DNA from: Macrosoma leucophasiata
Taxonomy: Eukaryota > Arthropoda > Insecta > Lepidoptera > Hedylidae
Length of the DNA: 64,000 nucleotides
Assembly (NCBI GenBank): GCA_036365455.1
Contig: JAWQUS010000002.1
Location: 7,626,001-7,690,000 of the forward strand
Direction: 5' to 3'
Notes under the pieces: generated by a model
Seen by the model: only the letters and a program-made list of their open reading frames with translations
Told to the model about the DNA's origin: nothing
Databases searched by the model: none
Translations under genes and position numbers: made by a program
In this document: positions 24,501 to 32,979 of the stretch, in pieces
Layout: each line of letters begins with the position of its first letter
Numbering within the stretch: the first letter of the stretch is position 1

Positions 24501-27500
24501 TTCATTGTAATGTATATTTATGTTAATAATAAAAACTCGTAATGTGATACCTAAGTATACCTAAATTAGAAAAAAAAATACAAAATTAATGAGCAAAGCT
24601 TACCTAGAAACGATATTAGGTATACAGTTAAAAACAAACTACAAAACCAATTAAAGTAAGTATAAAAAAATATGGCAGAATATAAAAAATATATAATCTG
24701 ACACTTTACACTTTCTGCCTACCCCGTAAGCGAGCTGCCGTGAAGATACATAAGTATAAAAAAAATAAGTAGGTCCTGTGCGTGTTGACTAAAGCTTAAT
24801 CGTTACAAATAGGATACAAGATATAAAAAAATAAACCGAAAATAGGTATTTTAAAATTAAAACAATAATTATAATTTAGTACAAAAAAAGTGATATGTGA
24901 CATTTATGAAATAATTATGTAAAAGCACGAAACAAAAAATATTTAAAATTTTAAAAATTAACAATATATTAAAAAAAAGACACATATACTTATCGGAAAG
25001 TATTTAAGGCAAAAACCTTTTCTTACACTTTATACCCAATGAATCAGTCTTAACCTAATTGTTACAGAGTTAACCTAGAAACACTAATTTTATAAATGTA
25101 TTACAATTCAAAATAATGTATGAAAATAATAAAAAAAATAAAATAATAATAAACAACAAATTAAGTATCTCCTGTCTTTAATAACAAACAAATACTTTAA
25201 TTGAATTTACACGAAAAACAAGTTATACGACATTCAATAAAATTAATTTGCACTTGGTTGGTCGTATGTAATTGTGAGCTTCATTTTGATTGCGAACAGT
25301 TGACGTCACATTGTTCAGTGTCATTCGGCACCGTTTACGCGGCATTTTTACATTACGAAATGTATGTGTAGTTTGTGCTACTTAAACATGTTTAAATAAG
25401 AAAATTAATATTTTTTATGGTTAAATAAACTTATAACGTATAATTTTAGACACATTCTGAAAAGTTATCCGATTCCCTATTGTAAATTGTTATTTACTTA
25501 GTAAAATTGCAGTGTTTAATTTTTTGGAAATCAATGTGTAATATTATAATGTGTTATAAACTAGTATTCTCAATCAATCAACAAATTACGGAATATCGTA
25601 TCGTATATTTGAATGCACCATACATGCGCGCGCACTTACACACATGAGTAGCTTCATTTTACATTTGCAACTAACAATATATAACTGCCAACCTATTATC
25701 ATTATTAATTTTAATACAGTCATGAATATACCAACAACCATTACCTTCATGTTTTCATTTCTAATTTTAAGGGATCAAATCTAGGCGTGGACCGCGTAAA
25801 AAAGTCCGAAATTGAGTCCATTTTGATGGTTCTGGATGCTGTGGCGGACCGCATTCTCGACGGCTACGGACCCGGAGTGTTGTACGGTGGTATGCAAGAC
25901 GAGGCAGCGGACGAAGCATCTTCCCAAACCGTTAAATCTAAAGTAAGATTTGCTGTTATTCACACTGTTAAGATTTTATTTTTTATTTTTTTTTCAATGA
26001 AAGAATGAGAAATATGTATGGAACTTCCTTGTACTGTACACTAACTTGATTTTACCCCATTCTAGCAAAGCCAATTGGTTACTTGAGAATTGAATGAAAT
26101 TATTATATTTTAAAACATGGTTTTTGGTTGTATGTTTGTTTTATCTATCATAGAGCAACAAGGGAGGGGAGTAGCCATATGCAGGCTTTCCCCAATGTCA
26201 AAGTACAAAAGCCCAAGTGGGCCTATGCCTGTCGCCCAGATAAAAATCAAGGTGTGAGTTTTACGAAACTCACACCTTCACTTTAACAAAATACATTGTG
26301 TGTCGCACGCATTTCCCCCCGCAAAAAATGACAGACTGTTTTGCATCGGTAATAAACTCTATGGCTACTCTTCTCCGGTCCGCCGCGGCTGGTGGGCCAA
26401 ATTGCTCTATGTAAAGAAATATAATTAAGCCAATTATTCCCGAAATGTGATGAGCTGTAAGCGGGGATTAAATGTTTAGTAATTAGTAATATTTTTTATT
26501 TAAAGACAAGCATGTGTTAATGCGAAATAATATAAAAACAATTAGTAATATTGTTACTAACACTATGACTAGCCTTGTTATTTTATTAAATAAATTCATA
26601 ATCATTAATTATGGTCCACCGCAGCGCGGCAGGTTATTCGACGTTCTTGTTCAATAAATGCTCGTATAAATAATGTTATTTAATAGTATTCACGTCAAAA
26701 TTATGTTATTTTAAGAAAAAAGAAGACTCTCCATTGATGTCGGAAGAAGAATTGGCGGACAGCCTCGGCAAGTTGCTTGAACAATTGGTGGATAAGGAAA
26801 CTTTGGAATGTTTCGGATGGCCCAACGAGTCGGTTGATGATGTGAGTACTAGAGATGACATAACATAAAAACGTTTAATGAGATGACATCGAATTTGAAT
26901 CTTCATCATTTTATCTTATTTTGTATTTGTTCATTGCAAAGGTGGTAGAGTTACATTCTACGAGCTGCAGAGCGTGGCACAACCGCATTGCCTAATCTGT
27001 CTCGCCAAATGACAGTGCACTATCGTGTTCCAGATAGTAGATTATGTATGGTCCCATAATAACTATCACAGAGGAAAAGCGACTCCAGACTCAGGGGTGG
27101 CAACACGTCTGCATTTCAGACCTCAGCGCCGGTTTAAGTGTACTTAGATGTCCATAGGCTGCAGTCATCACTTAACATCAATGTGAGCTGCATACTTGTT
27201 TACCACCTTCCTTACATAAATAATATATTTGATCTGCCCTCGAAGCACGGGCTCCTAAATCAATCGCCATGTATATCAATGACCTATCACCTAGCAATCT
27301 ATGGTACAGGGAATCCCCTCTGTATCATAGATATAATGAAATAGACCCATCGCTCCTGTGATGGGTCTATTTCATGGATGGATCTGCACAAAAGCCAGAG
27401 TTGAAAATGTAGATGCGTTACCAACCCTGAGACCTAAGTTGTTTTGTCTCTGTGATAGTTATCACAGGGTCATACATTACCATCTAACCGGAACACCACA

Positions 27501-29810
27501 GTGCTGAACACTACCATTTGGCGGCAGATAGAGTTAAGTAATGCGGTGGTGCCTATGCCCGCGAGCTCTGTCACTAGAGCTCTACCACCAGTGAAGTTTT
27601 CACATCCGCCTTACTTGTAACCAATGCTGCCCACCTCAAATTTGACTCTAGCTACAGCCCTGGCTCACATTCTTTCAAGTTGCCTACAAAATATCAATAG
27701 GGTATTTGACAATGTCTATTTTTTTTATGACTTAGTCGGAAAATGTAATGCAAATGAAAAGTATAAACATAAAAATTGTTTAAAATCAGTGCATTATTAT
27801 AGAAAAGTAATATAAAAATTATGCATTATTATAAAAAAGTAATATAAAAAAGTTAAAAAATATATATGATTTACTTAGTTCAAAAATAATAACAGTAAGT
27901 ATGTATTAGATTTCTTGTACAAATCCAAACAACTTTTACTAAGCATAGTATTAAATTTACAAAAACGCAATATTAACGAAGATATTTTAAATTTGAATTC
28001 GTCATTGATCTCGTAAGTGTATACAAGCATGTGACGCCACAGGCCTGTACAGTTTTATATGAGGAACTTGCAACTTTCGAATGGTGATATCTCAAAAATT
28101 TTTAGGTAAAGACTAGTGGTTCCAATGAGGATATTTACTAACATTTCTTATACTTTTTGAAATCACAGTAAAAAAGTAGTAGTTAAATACCCTATTTGCG
28201 AGTTCTATTTCTTTATTGTTTTTTCTTCGGTGCGGATATATGACGCGTTCGGCTCGGATAACCAACACAAATTTAGCGTTATTATATTTATGTTCAAACT
28301 AGCTGTGTCCGAGACTTCGTTCGCGTGGAATTGTGACTTTGGGCAGCATTTTTTGGATAGGACTTGGTTAATTTTTTATTATTAGGACTTTCAACGCCAG
28401 CGATGCCACCAATGTCACCAACTCCACTAACGCCACCAATGCCACCAACGCTACCAACTCCACCAACGCCACTAACGCCACTATCGACACCAACACCACC
28501 AATGTCACCAATGCCACCAACGGTACCAACGCCACCAACACCACCACCAATGCCACCAACGGTATCAATGCCACAAAAGCCACCAACACCACAAACGCCA
28601 CCAACACCTATGTAAACCGTATTCAACTCTGACATAGTTTTGAAGCAGTGCTTGAAGTAAATTGTTAATTGAACATAACTTCTTTTTCCCTTAACCGATT
28701 TTGACGAAACAAAGTGTTGACAACGCTCCTAATTAATTAAAAAAATATATTATACTAGCTGACGCGGCAAACTTCGTATTGCCTCAGATTTAAATAATGT
28801 GTCAAAGGTTTGATAGATACGGACTATTTGTATGTAAAAAATAAAATTGTGGTTTTTACTATTTCCCTTCAATTTCTTCATATTTTCTTACCTTTTAAAC
28901 CTTCCCTGGACTTCCAAAAATCATTCTATACCAAAATTAGCTAAATCGGTCCACCCGCTCTCGAGTTTTAGCGAGACTAACGAACAGCAATTGATTTTTA
29001 TATATATGATCCACCTATGAGAACTCTTTAATAGCGCCTTATCAGTTTTATGCCAAAATATTTACTTAATGTACAGACACTCCATTTCTACTGTCTGTAA
29101 TTAAGTTTTTATAGCCAATTTTAGAACAATATTTCGTTGAATTCAAGTCACTTTTCCATTTTGGATAATAGATTAATTCAAATATATCATGGCGGCATTA
29201 CATGCTCCATTTTCTTGCAGGTTTTTATACATCTATGTAATTAAAAATGAATCGCTAAATGTGTTGTTAAGAGTAAAACTGGTGAACGGCTGGACCGATT
29301 TGACTAATTCTTTTTGTGTTTTATTTATAAATGTCAAATTTAATGCAAACCTTTTGGCGTTGGGCATAACGGCCAGTCGTCATTATCGTTTTAAATAGTT
29401 GCATGGGTAGGAATTGATGATTGAAAATGGTATCAAATTGCCAGAAACAATCCACATTGCACTTGCGCGAAGCCGGGGCGGGTCGCTAGTTTAAAATAAA
29501 GTTGTTACTGCATCGATAACAAAAGATAAAAGTGGGTGTGTGCCGCACACAAGCACTCTGTGGAATTTCACCTTAACATTTTACTTCGTGTTACACGCAG
29601 GTGCTAGAGAAGGTGATTGAAAATTGCGGCGCCAAGGCCGCCGACCGTGACAAGTGGTCGCGAGTGCAACGCCTCCGCGAAAACACCAAACACCTGTTTG
29701 TCTTCGTCATCGACGACAAGAACATCTCGCGCATGCTCCACACGCACACCATCGACCAAACCGTCAAACACATCCTCACGCAAGTGACTGATACTGACCC
29801 GGTCAAATGA
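9422..29810 (+). CDS. C2H2 zinc-finger protein, 10 exons, 587 aa
   Basis: Exons: 9422-9598, 9884-10171, 10701-10851, 11479-11582, 14585-14775, 15644-15780, 21243-21451, 25772-25942, 26716-26841, 29601-29810. All junctions are GT-AG and phases agree, giving 588 codons with the stop. Residues 1-59 are basic (KKPRRSRRAKIK), a likely nuclear signal. Residues about 62-405 hold 12 C2H2-type fingers, some split across exon junctions. Residues about 406-587 have no finger and no domain I recognise. The tandem fingers suggest a nuclear DNA-binding regulator; the target is unknown. The ATG at 9422 is the first of the longest chain; no upstream coding exon was seen. Introns are swollen by mobile elements. 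Exons 5 and 7 are markedly more GC-rich than exons 2-4. I do not recognise a specific orthologue. Confidence 0.9.
9884..10171 (+). CDS. Zinc-finger gene, exon 2 (fingers 1-3, start of 4)
   Basis: 96 codons, phase 0 both sides, acceptor ttttctttccag, donor gag|gtgagt. Fingers start YKCDKC, VKCYQC and FECPHC; the third ends in HMSQKGC, so its last ligand is Cys instead of His. The first half of finger 4 (YPCE) ends the exon. Confidence 0.92.
10240..10525 (+). repeat. Dispersed repeat 'ctagctgacccggcaaac', copy 1
   Basis: Starts 'actagctgacccggcaaac' and ends 'tatatatagat'. A collinear copy lies at 28755-29010 with the same internal blocks ('gtgtcaaaggtttgatagat', 'ccttccctggacttc'). Both are on +, both within introns of gene 1. 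Confidence 0.8.
10701..10851 (+). CDS. Zinc-finger gene, exon 3 (rest of finger 4, finger 5)
   Basis: Enters in phase 0 (ICDASFTRKDNL...) and leaves one base over; acceptor tgtatttcag, donor gg|gtaagt. Finger 5 is FSCKLC...HRQHSH. Confidence 0.92.
10996..11080 (+). mobile_element. tRNA-derived SINE head, copy 1
   Basis: A-box-like 'tagcttagtgg' and B-box-like 'ggttcaattcc' at tRNA spacing, followed by 'caaatttttcttt'. The ends cannot form an acceptor stem, so it is a SINE head and not a tRNA gene. Relatives lie at 31047, 31828 (-), 46645 and 59668. Confidence 0.75.
11479..11582 (+). CDS. Zinc-finger gene, exon 4 (finger 6, start of 7)
   Basis: Two bases complete the codon from exon 3 (giving E), then LKFQCDLCGK. 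It ends FSCDV| in phase 0, with the next Cys of finger 7 in exon 5. Acceptor tttcacag, donor gtg|gtaatt. Confidence 0.9.
12049..13463 (-). pseudogene. mariner transposase, disrupted
   Basis: The minus strand starts at 13463 (MSESNEEIRYIL) with the N-terminal helix-turn-helix region ('AQIWFKRFQSGNFDVKDAPR', 'GRP'), then 'WVPHELTERN' and 'ITGD'. After the insert it resumes with 'EKWITYD', 'WDWKGIIHYELLPPGRT', 'HDNARPHTS' and 'YSPDLAPSDFHLF'. It is broken by the LINE insert (12642-13002) and by a small insertion with frameshift near 12400-12430. All three catalytic Asp motifs are still legible. Confidence 0.9.
12642..13002 (-). mobile_element. LINE 3' fragment inserted in the mariner transposase
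   Basis: 361 bp flanked by a 6-bp duplication TGATGA on the minus strand (plus 12636-12641 and 13003-13008). The minus strand codes 'IYNHLPNDIKTQPNF' then 'FIKRLKNFLIEK', the typical end of a LINE ORF2 ('YNxLP...FKxxLKxFL'). The 3' end has AATAAA near 'gcaataaaaccttg'. A 5'-truncated retroposition. Confidence 0.8.
13692..13972 (+). repeat. Common lepidopteran repeat 'agcggccaagtgcgagtcgg'
   Basis: Begins 'aaagcggccaagtgcgagtc' followed by 'gggttccgta', a sequence start found many times in moth and butterfly genomes. It runs into a family A copy at about 13973. Class uncertain. Confidence 0.65.
13973..14203 (-). repeat. Family A, copy 3
   Basis: Reverse orientation: 'ggtggtagagctccagcgac', 'gcgggcgtaggcaccaccgc', 'cgtgttccggtcaggtggta', ending near 'tctataggcc'. 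Confidence 0.8.
14585..14775 (+). CDS. Zinc-finger gene, exon 5 (fingers 7-8, start of 9)
   Basis: Starts CGYSTFTIEVMRRH, continuing finger 7 from exon 4. Finger 8 is HKCPMC...HLEKH and finger 9 begins FYCVEC. Leaves two bases over (ag|gtgatt). GC-rich compared with exons 2-4. Confidence 0.92.
14815..15050 (+). repeat. GC-rich dispersed repeat, copy 1
   Basis: Contains 'ggcacagcatggcacggga' and 'ataccgaatcattctgtggc', which reappear inverted at 45722-45800, and 'aaaattccatacaaacgctt', which reappears at 36800-36825. Non-coding. Confidence 0.65.
15644..15780 (+). CDS. Zinc-finger gene, exon 6 (end of finger 9, finger 10)
   Basis: The first base completes Arg, then LIMHKRVH closes finger 9. 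Finger 10 is atypical (LYCPFKDCPYS...HIKTH), with four residues between the two Cys. One base is left over at aaa a|gtaagt. Confidence 0.9.
15876..16113 (+). repeat. Family A, copy 4
   Basis: Lacks the extreme left block. Runs from 'ttaagttatgactgcagcc' to 'actggagctctaccacc'. Confidence 0.8.
16238..16377. mobile_element. MITE with 'atggccnaatactc' terminal repeats
   Basis: The left end 'atggccaaatactctaacgt' and right end 'acgtttgagtattcggccat' are reverse complements with few mismatches, about 140 bp overall. No ORF. The target duplication is not clear. Confidence 0.7.
16386..16725. other. CG-rich stretch between repeats
   Basis: Contains several short self-complementary pieces ('gcaacaacttggcgcgcg', 'cacaacatgttg', 'atgttgcgcgccagctg') and an ORF without recognisable domains. 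Probably another diverged repeat; not a gene as far as I can see. Confidence 0.4.
16726..16990 (+). repeat. Family A, copy 5
   Basis: 'gatgaaggtggca', 'aacaagcatgcagttcacat', then a diverged middle and 'ccagaacacgatagtgcc'. It abuts the 3' end of the LINE at 17002. Confidence 0.75.
17016..18656 (-). pseudogene. LINE reverse transcriptase and C-terminal region, frameshifted
   Basis: RT blocks in order: 'GPDYITNEMIK' (about 18510), 'ENYRPISLMSNIYKIFSKLI' (about 18290), 'GFRAGFSTIDHM', 'VAFVDYSKAFDSI' (first catalytic Asp, about 18120), 'RGVRQGDPLSPKLFN' (about 17940) and 'RFADDLL' (catalytic pair, 17830-17850). The C-terminal piece (17534-17046) starts after a frameshift. Not expressible as one protein. 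Confidence 0.88.
18869..19777 (-). pseudogene. LINE endonuclease domain, interrupted
   Basis: 'STLNCLTLR', 'DVIGLSEVRRLGES' and 'GRHGVGFMV' (19777-19397), then after the AT-rich insert 'WSIVQVYAPTEQYDEH' and 'VIAMGDFNGRIGSQ' (19200-19010). These are the catalytic Asn, Glu and Asp-Asn blocks of AP-type LINE endonucleases. Confidence 0.85.
19880..20619 (-). pseudogene. LINE ORF1-like protein with coiled coil
   Basis: Starts MHYKDMEDQMQIFF at 20616. Heptad-like 'LKPIVEENQYLKQKVETL' is followed, after a frameshift near 20400, by a Lys/Glu-rich region ('FRLGKEKERARPILVNF', 'KEEILRKKK'). The coiled coil plus basic domain suggests RNA binding, as in LINE ORF1 proteins. Confidence 0.7.
21243..21451 (+). 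CDS. Zinc-finger gene, exon 7 (fingers 11-12)
   Basis: Begins (with one base from exon 6) TYKCEVCSKTFHSETNMRRH. The last finger is RRCMYC...HVRKQH with extra residues after the second Cys. Strongly GC-rich. Donor gtc|gtaagt, phase 0, directly followed by the polypyrimidine tract at 21480. Confidence 0.92.
21480..21590 (+). repeat. (CT)n polypyrimidine microsatellite
   Basis: About 110 bp of CT with CCCCTCT interruptions, starting about 30 bp after the exon 7 donor. It creates Ser/Leu/Pro-only ORFs that are artefacts. Confidence 0.95.
21600..22040. other. AT-rich intronic stretch
   Basis: Low-complexity A/T runs, probably including the 3' tail of the LINE that reads leftward from 24505. No gene seen. 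Confidence 0.5.
22040..24520 (-). mobile_element. Non-LTR retrotransposon with C-terminal restriction-like endonuclease
   Basis: Minus strand: N-terminal C2H2 finger, linker, RT, then a Cys/His-rich and restriction-like endonuclease (RLE) region, and no AP-type endonuclease at the N-terminus. This layout is that of R2/R4-type LINEs. About 2.5 kb with several frameshifts. It lies in intron 7 of the zinc-finger gene. Confidence 0.8.
22076..24505 (-). pseudogene. RLE-type LINE polyprotein, frameshifted
   Basis: From 24505: MNSDKTVCPHC...HGLKIHIRRIH is a C2H2 finger at residues about 8-31. Later come 'AAGRLDFLIKKCL', 'GSAAGLDGLRPGHLKEL' (RT block 1, about 23800), 'ALKKKDGG' then 'RPI', 'GFGTRLGCEAAIHATR', 'LIKLDLQNAFNTL' (catalytic Asp, about 23400), 'QQGDPLGPLVF' (about 23240) and 'WYLDDGVLGG' (catalytic pair, about 23155). 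The C-terminal part has 'CKVCEPHECTCGAIGHHALVC', 'RHHALNDVIRKAL', 'RPDGLTLVPW' (RLE catalytic signature, about 22455) and 'WDAT', ending with 'QRLAIAIQRGNAASVLG'. Frame changes occur near 23855, 23600, 23300, 22940 and 22405. Confidence 0.82.
24520..25190. other. AT-rich intronic stretch with a repeat scrap
   Basis: 24714-24755 carries 'tctgcctaccccgtaagcg' and 'gtgaagatacata', a short repeat also at 58330, 59525 and 61050. The rest is A/T-rich with no gene. Confidence 0.5.
25197..25490 (+). repeat. Dispersed repeat E, copy 1
   Basis: Inverted match to 59826-60112: 'tttacacgaaaaacaagtta', 'gttgacgtcacattgttcag', 'ggcaccgtttacgcggcat', 'agttatccgattccctattg'. It contains the CRE-like palindrome TGACGTCA. 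About 290 bp, no ORF. Confidence 0.75.
25772..25942 (+). CDS. Zinc-finger gene, exon 8
   Basis: 57 codons, phase 0 both sides; acceptor ctaattttaag, donor aaa|gtaaga. Reads GSNLGVDRVKKSEIESILMV and on to DRILDGYGPGVLYGG. No finger; predicted helical at first, then acidic. Confidence 0.85.
26285..26420 (+). repeat. Repeat fragment shared with 7680-7790
   Basis: 'ccccgcaaaaaatgacagac', 'ttttgcatcg' and 'gtgggcca' recur in the same order at the left site. Confidence 0.5.
26716..26841 (+). CDS. Zinc-finger gene, exon 9
   Basis: 42 codons, phase 0 both sides; acceptor gttattttaag, donor gat|gtgagt. Acidic and Leu-rich: KKEDSPLMSEEELADSLGKL, then a Cys-Phe-Gly-Trp stretch. Confidence 0.85.
26940..27220 (-). 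repeat. Family A, copy 6
   Basis: Reverse orientation, from 'ggtggtagag' to 'tgcatacttgtttaccacct'. More diverged in the middle. Confidence 0.75.
27383..27593 (+). repeat. Family A, copy 7
   Basis: 'gcgttaccaaccctgagacc', 'ggcggcagatagag', 'gcggtggtgcctatgcccgc', 'gagctctaccaccag'. It lies 160 bp from copy 6 in opposite orientation. The two share the subfamily trait 'gttttgtctctgtgatag'. Confidence 0.8.
28364..28616 (+). repeat. GCCACCAAC-type minisatellite
   Basis: About 250 bp of a degenerate repeat of 'ccaccaacg' with variants (ccaatg, actaacg). On + it reads as Pro/Thr/Met-rich, on - as Gly/Val-rich. Intron 9 of the zinc-finger gene. Not a gene. Confidence 0.9.
28755..29010 (+). repeat. 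Dispersed repeat 'ctagctgacgcggcaaac', copy 2
   Basis: Collinear with 10240-10525, including the 3' end 'tttatatatatgat'. A further fragment start ('actagctgtgtccgagactt') lies at 28298. Confidence 0.8.
29270..29492. repeat. Repeat ending 'cggggcgggtcgctagt'
   Basis: Reverse complement 'actagcgacccgccccggct' is a very common start of insect interspersed repeats. The other end carries 'gaacggctggaccgattt'. About 220 bp. Confidence 0.6.
29601..29810 (+). CDS. Zinc-finger gene, exon 10 and stop
   Basis: 69 codons plus TGA; acceptor gttacacgcag, phase 0. Reads VLEKVIENCGAKAADRDKW to the end TDTDPVK. An AATAAA overlaps the stop (29810-29815). No recognised domain. Confidence 0.88.
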   Translation: MLEKVIENCGAKAADRDKWSRVQRLRENTKHLFVFVIDDKNISRMLHTHTIDQTVKHILTQVTDTDPVK

Positions 29811-31046
29811 ATAAATTTAAATCAAATGGTACTGAGAAGCTTTATAATGGCATCGATATTTCATGCACTATTGTCTATGTGAGTTGTAACCGTGAGTTTG
29901 CATTGATGACACATTCACATAAAAAAATGTTAAAATGATAGGTTTGACAGCAGTGCGAACGCTAGCACCAACAAGACATTTATCGCAATACATACTTTAT
30001 GCGACGAGTTGCGAAACATCATCATGTTTAATGTTTTTAGTGCAAACTAGGGGTAAGGTGAATGAGTTAGAACACTCTTAATATACGGTTAGTTGGGTAA
30101 TGGTATTAGTTTGTATGGAACTAGACTTCTTTTTATTTAAGATCCGCTTGTGTGGACCCAAAATTTTCAGGAACTTTTTATGCCACATACAAATATTCGT
30201 AAATAAAAAAATGTGTATTCATAGGAATAAATATATTGAATTCAAATTTTACGTATAACGTACTACATACGGAACTTTGAACTTATGCATTCTGCTCCTC
30301 TTGAGGGGTTTTACGTCATGTTGGTGGCTTATAATAGTAATGTTTATCAAATATTTTTTTTTTAATTTCGATAGTCATTAAAAGTTTTATAAAAAATTTA
30401 AAGAAATATTATGTTACCTGCTGACTATTAAATGTTAAAGAGATAAATATATAATGGCCTAACATTAGGCTAAAATCATGAATGAAAGATTTATTTTGTG
30501 GGTGGATTAATCGCAGAAATAAATCAAATCAAAGGAATAAATTTAAAAATAATATTTAAAGTTTAGATAGTTAAATCTTAAAGGGCTATTTTATATTTCA
30601 TTATTTAGTGACTAGAGTAAGGATATGTTTTTGTTAATCTTATACTACTGTTGTATATCTTAAAACTACTGTTATTCTTTACTTATATTACATACTGTAA
30701 AATAAAATGATAACATTGTGGAACTCTATGATCTTGTAGGCATTTCAATTTTACTCTGATTACCGTCCATTTCTAAAGAATACTTATTTAGAGTTCACAC
30801 CAAGTTTTAGATGTTATAATTATTAAAATACTGTGTTTCAGTCTTAAAATTAAATATAATATCAAAATATGTACTATCAGGGCACTCGCCGCTTGACCAC
30901 ATGGCCACCTTATGAGCATAATAAAAGCTATAATGTATCATCTATTCTATTTTTGGTACAATAATATGTGAGTGAATTTAGTAGAAAAAATTAAAGAAAG
31001 ATTAAGACTTCCAGCAGGGATCGATCCCGAACCACCATAGAAGTGA
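29811..31046. other. 3' flank of the zinc-finger gene
   Basis: AT-rich, probably 3' UTR followed by intergenic DNA. An AATAAA-type signal occurs at 30233. No other gene seen. Confidence 0.5.
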
Positions 31047-31100
31047 GGCTTCGGTAGCTTAGTGGTAAAGCGGCTTGACTATTTATCCTGAAATCGTACT
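31047..31100 (+). mobile_element. tRNA-derived SINE head, copy 2 (truncated)
   Basis: 'cttcggtagcttagtggtaa' and 'agcggcttgac', lost after about 50 bp. Confidence 0.65.
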
Positions 31101-31164
31101 GTACGATATTATACGATTGTTATATATAACCCGAAGTATTTTTTTCCTTTAATTTCTAAGCTGT

Positions 31165-31269
31165 ATTTGATTGATATTCGACGAAAGCGAAGAGTTCTCC
31201 GACTGTACCTAGGTGACCTAGGCTAGGTCAGTCGGGGAACTCTTCGCTTTCGTCGAATATCAGTCAAAT
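31165..31269. repeat. 105-nt near-perfect hairpin
   Basis: Arms of about 50 nt. The outer 42 nt pair with only about two mismatches ('gatattcgacgaaagcgaag' against 'cttcgctttcgtcgaatatc'); the tip has small bulges around 'cctaggtgacctagg'. Inner CCTAGG sequences are themselves palindromic. No tRNA or protein signal. Confidence 0.9.
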
Positions 31270-31602
31270 TTAAATTATATTATTTATACGTATAATACAT
31301 ATTATATGTAACAACATGCCCGTGGTCTTTAAATAAATATTTTTTTTCGTATCTCTTCTAAAATTTGAAAACAAAAACTTCGTGTCACCGCTACACGTTT
31401 GTGGTCATACGCCACCGATTCTTATGATTTGGTAATACGAGAATAAATTACAAAATATATTTATAATGCACACTGCTGAGGCGATACGAAAATCGTCAGG
31501 ACTGCTTAATAGCATATATTTTAGTTATGTTTATTTCTTTAATTTATTTTAAACGGAACGAAAATTACGGGGTCTGTAGGTTGCCTGAAATAAATGGATA
31601 AA

Positions 31603-31660
31603 AAAAAAATTACCACCTGACCGGAAGACGATAGTGATGAACACTACCACTTGAAATGTT
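31603..31660 (+). repeat. Family A fragment
   Basis: 'accacctgaccggaagacg' and 'gaacactaccactt' only. Confidence 0.6.
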
Positions 31661-31744
31661 GAAAAGTTGAAATTCTATATATATATTTTTTATTATACTT
31701 TCTATCTGTGCATTTATTGGTTACATTCGCTGAAATTACTCCAT

Positions 31745-31935
31745 AATAATTGTTTTATATTATTTCGCATTAACACATGCTTGTGAAATATATTTTATTT
31801 TTAAAGAAAAATGGAAAGAAAAATTTGGCGAGACTCGAACTCGCGACCTACTGGGAATCTAGTCCAGCCGCTCTTCCAATTGAGCTACTGAAGCCCTGCC
31901 CGATTTGTCAAATCTTTCCTTCACATCTATTGCTC
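31745..31935 (-). mobile_element. tRNA-derived SINE, copy 3
   Basis: The minus strand has 'cttcagtagctcaattgg' (A box) and 'gcgagttcgagtctcgcc' (B box with a good T arm). The best tRNA-like copy in the window, but the acceptor ends do not pair. The downstream tail (31745-31790) matches, inverted, 26505-26550. Confidence 0.75.
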
Positions 31936-32715
31936 TTTACTCCATAATCCCTTCATTTCACTATAAAACTAATATATATTTATTTGATATTTAAGTAGGT
32001 ATTATTATTTTAACAGTTGTTTTAATATGATCATCAATGACAGTGGTAGATATTTAAATTTATTTTTTAATAAGGTTGTTGTCATATTGAGACCCTTACT
32101 AAGATCAGTGTTTTATCATTTAAATTTTAATATTTTTAAATAAAATCAATATCCTTTACTCTTTTTATTGTTAGTACTGACTGAGTATACTGACTGTGCT
32201 TCCCGATATAATTGTTTAATAAAGGAGTTATAATGTGGTGTTCCCAGTGGATGTACAGAACGTCAAGAGAAAGCTAATATTTCAAAGATTTAAGGAAAAA
32301 TAAAGTTAATTTGATGAAAACAAATATGAATCGTTTAATCAAGTTCTTTTTTACTGATTATGGCAATTTGTATACTCAGAACCTAGTGACATGAGATGAC
32401 AAACTTATCAAAAGAATAATTGTCAATCGCCATCGCCATATTTTTGTATAACCATTTTGTGCAATGCAACTCAATTATTTTTAAACGAAAAACTACAAAA
32501 CATTAACTAAAATTGATATTCGTAAATTGTTCAGAATAGTATGAACTATTATTTTACGAACTGTACATTAAGTGGGAACAACTCCATACATTTTTGGACC
32601 ATCTCCTTTGTCAAATAACATTTTTATTCATTAAAAAGGTAAGGTAAGTATTAAATGCATTTTAAATTTAATATTTTTTGCAATTTTGATATTTTATTGT
32701 TATGATATAAGAAAC

Positions 32716-32979
32716 TAAGGTTCGGTTGCACCAAAATGTTTGTTAGTTATTGTAAAATTTTGCATATTTCTCTAACTAACTTAAAGAACTTTGTTAAAGT
32801 TAGAGGAGGTGTACACTTTAATATTAACTAACAAATATTTTGGTGCACGAAGATATTTGTTAAAGTTTTTGTAATATTTCACATCTTTCTCTAACTTAAA
32901 GAAATCTGTTAAAGTGAGAGGACGTAAAATGTTCCAATAACTTAACTTTAACAAATATCTTATTGCAACCCAGACTTAA
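32716..32979. mobile_element. MITE G, double copy
   Basis: Terminal motif 'aggttcggttgcaccaaaat' with inverted 'atattttggtgca' at 32835-32848. A second set of arms continues to 'tattgcaacccagactta', so two units lie back to back. Confidence 0.8.

Noticed and set aside
28294..28635. Gly/Val-rich (minus) and Pro/Thr-rich (plus) proteins
   Set aside because: Products of the degenerate 'ccaccaacg' minisatellite inside an intron, without start context or splice support.
31828..31912. tRNA gene on the minus strand
   Set aside because: A and B boxes are good, but the sequences flanking the D and T arms cannot pair into an acceptor stem, and the anticodon stem has a mismatch. Four related heads in the window make a SINE origin far more likely.
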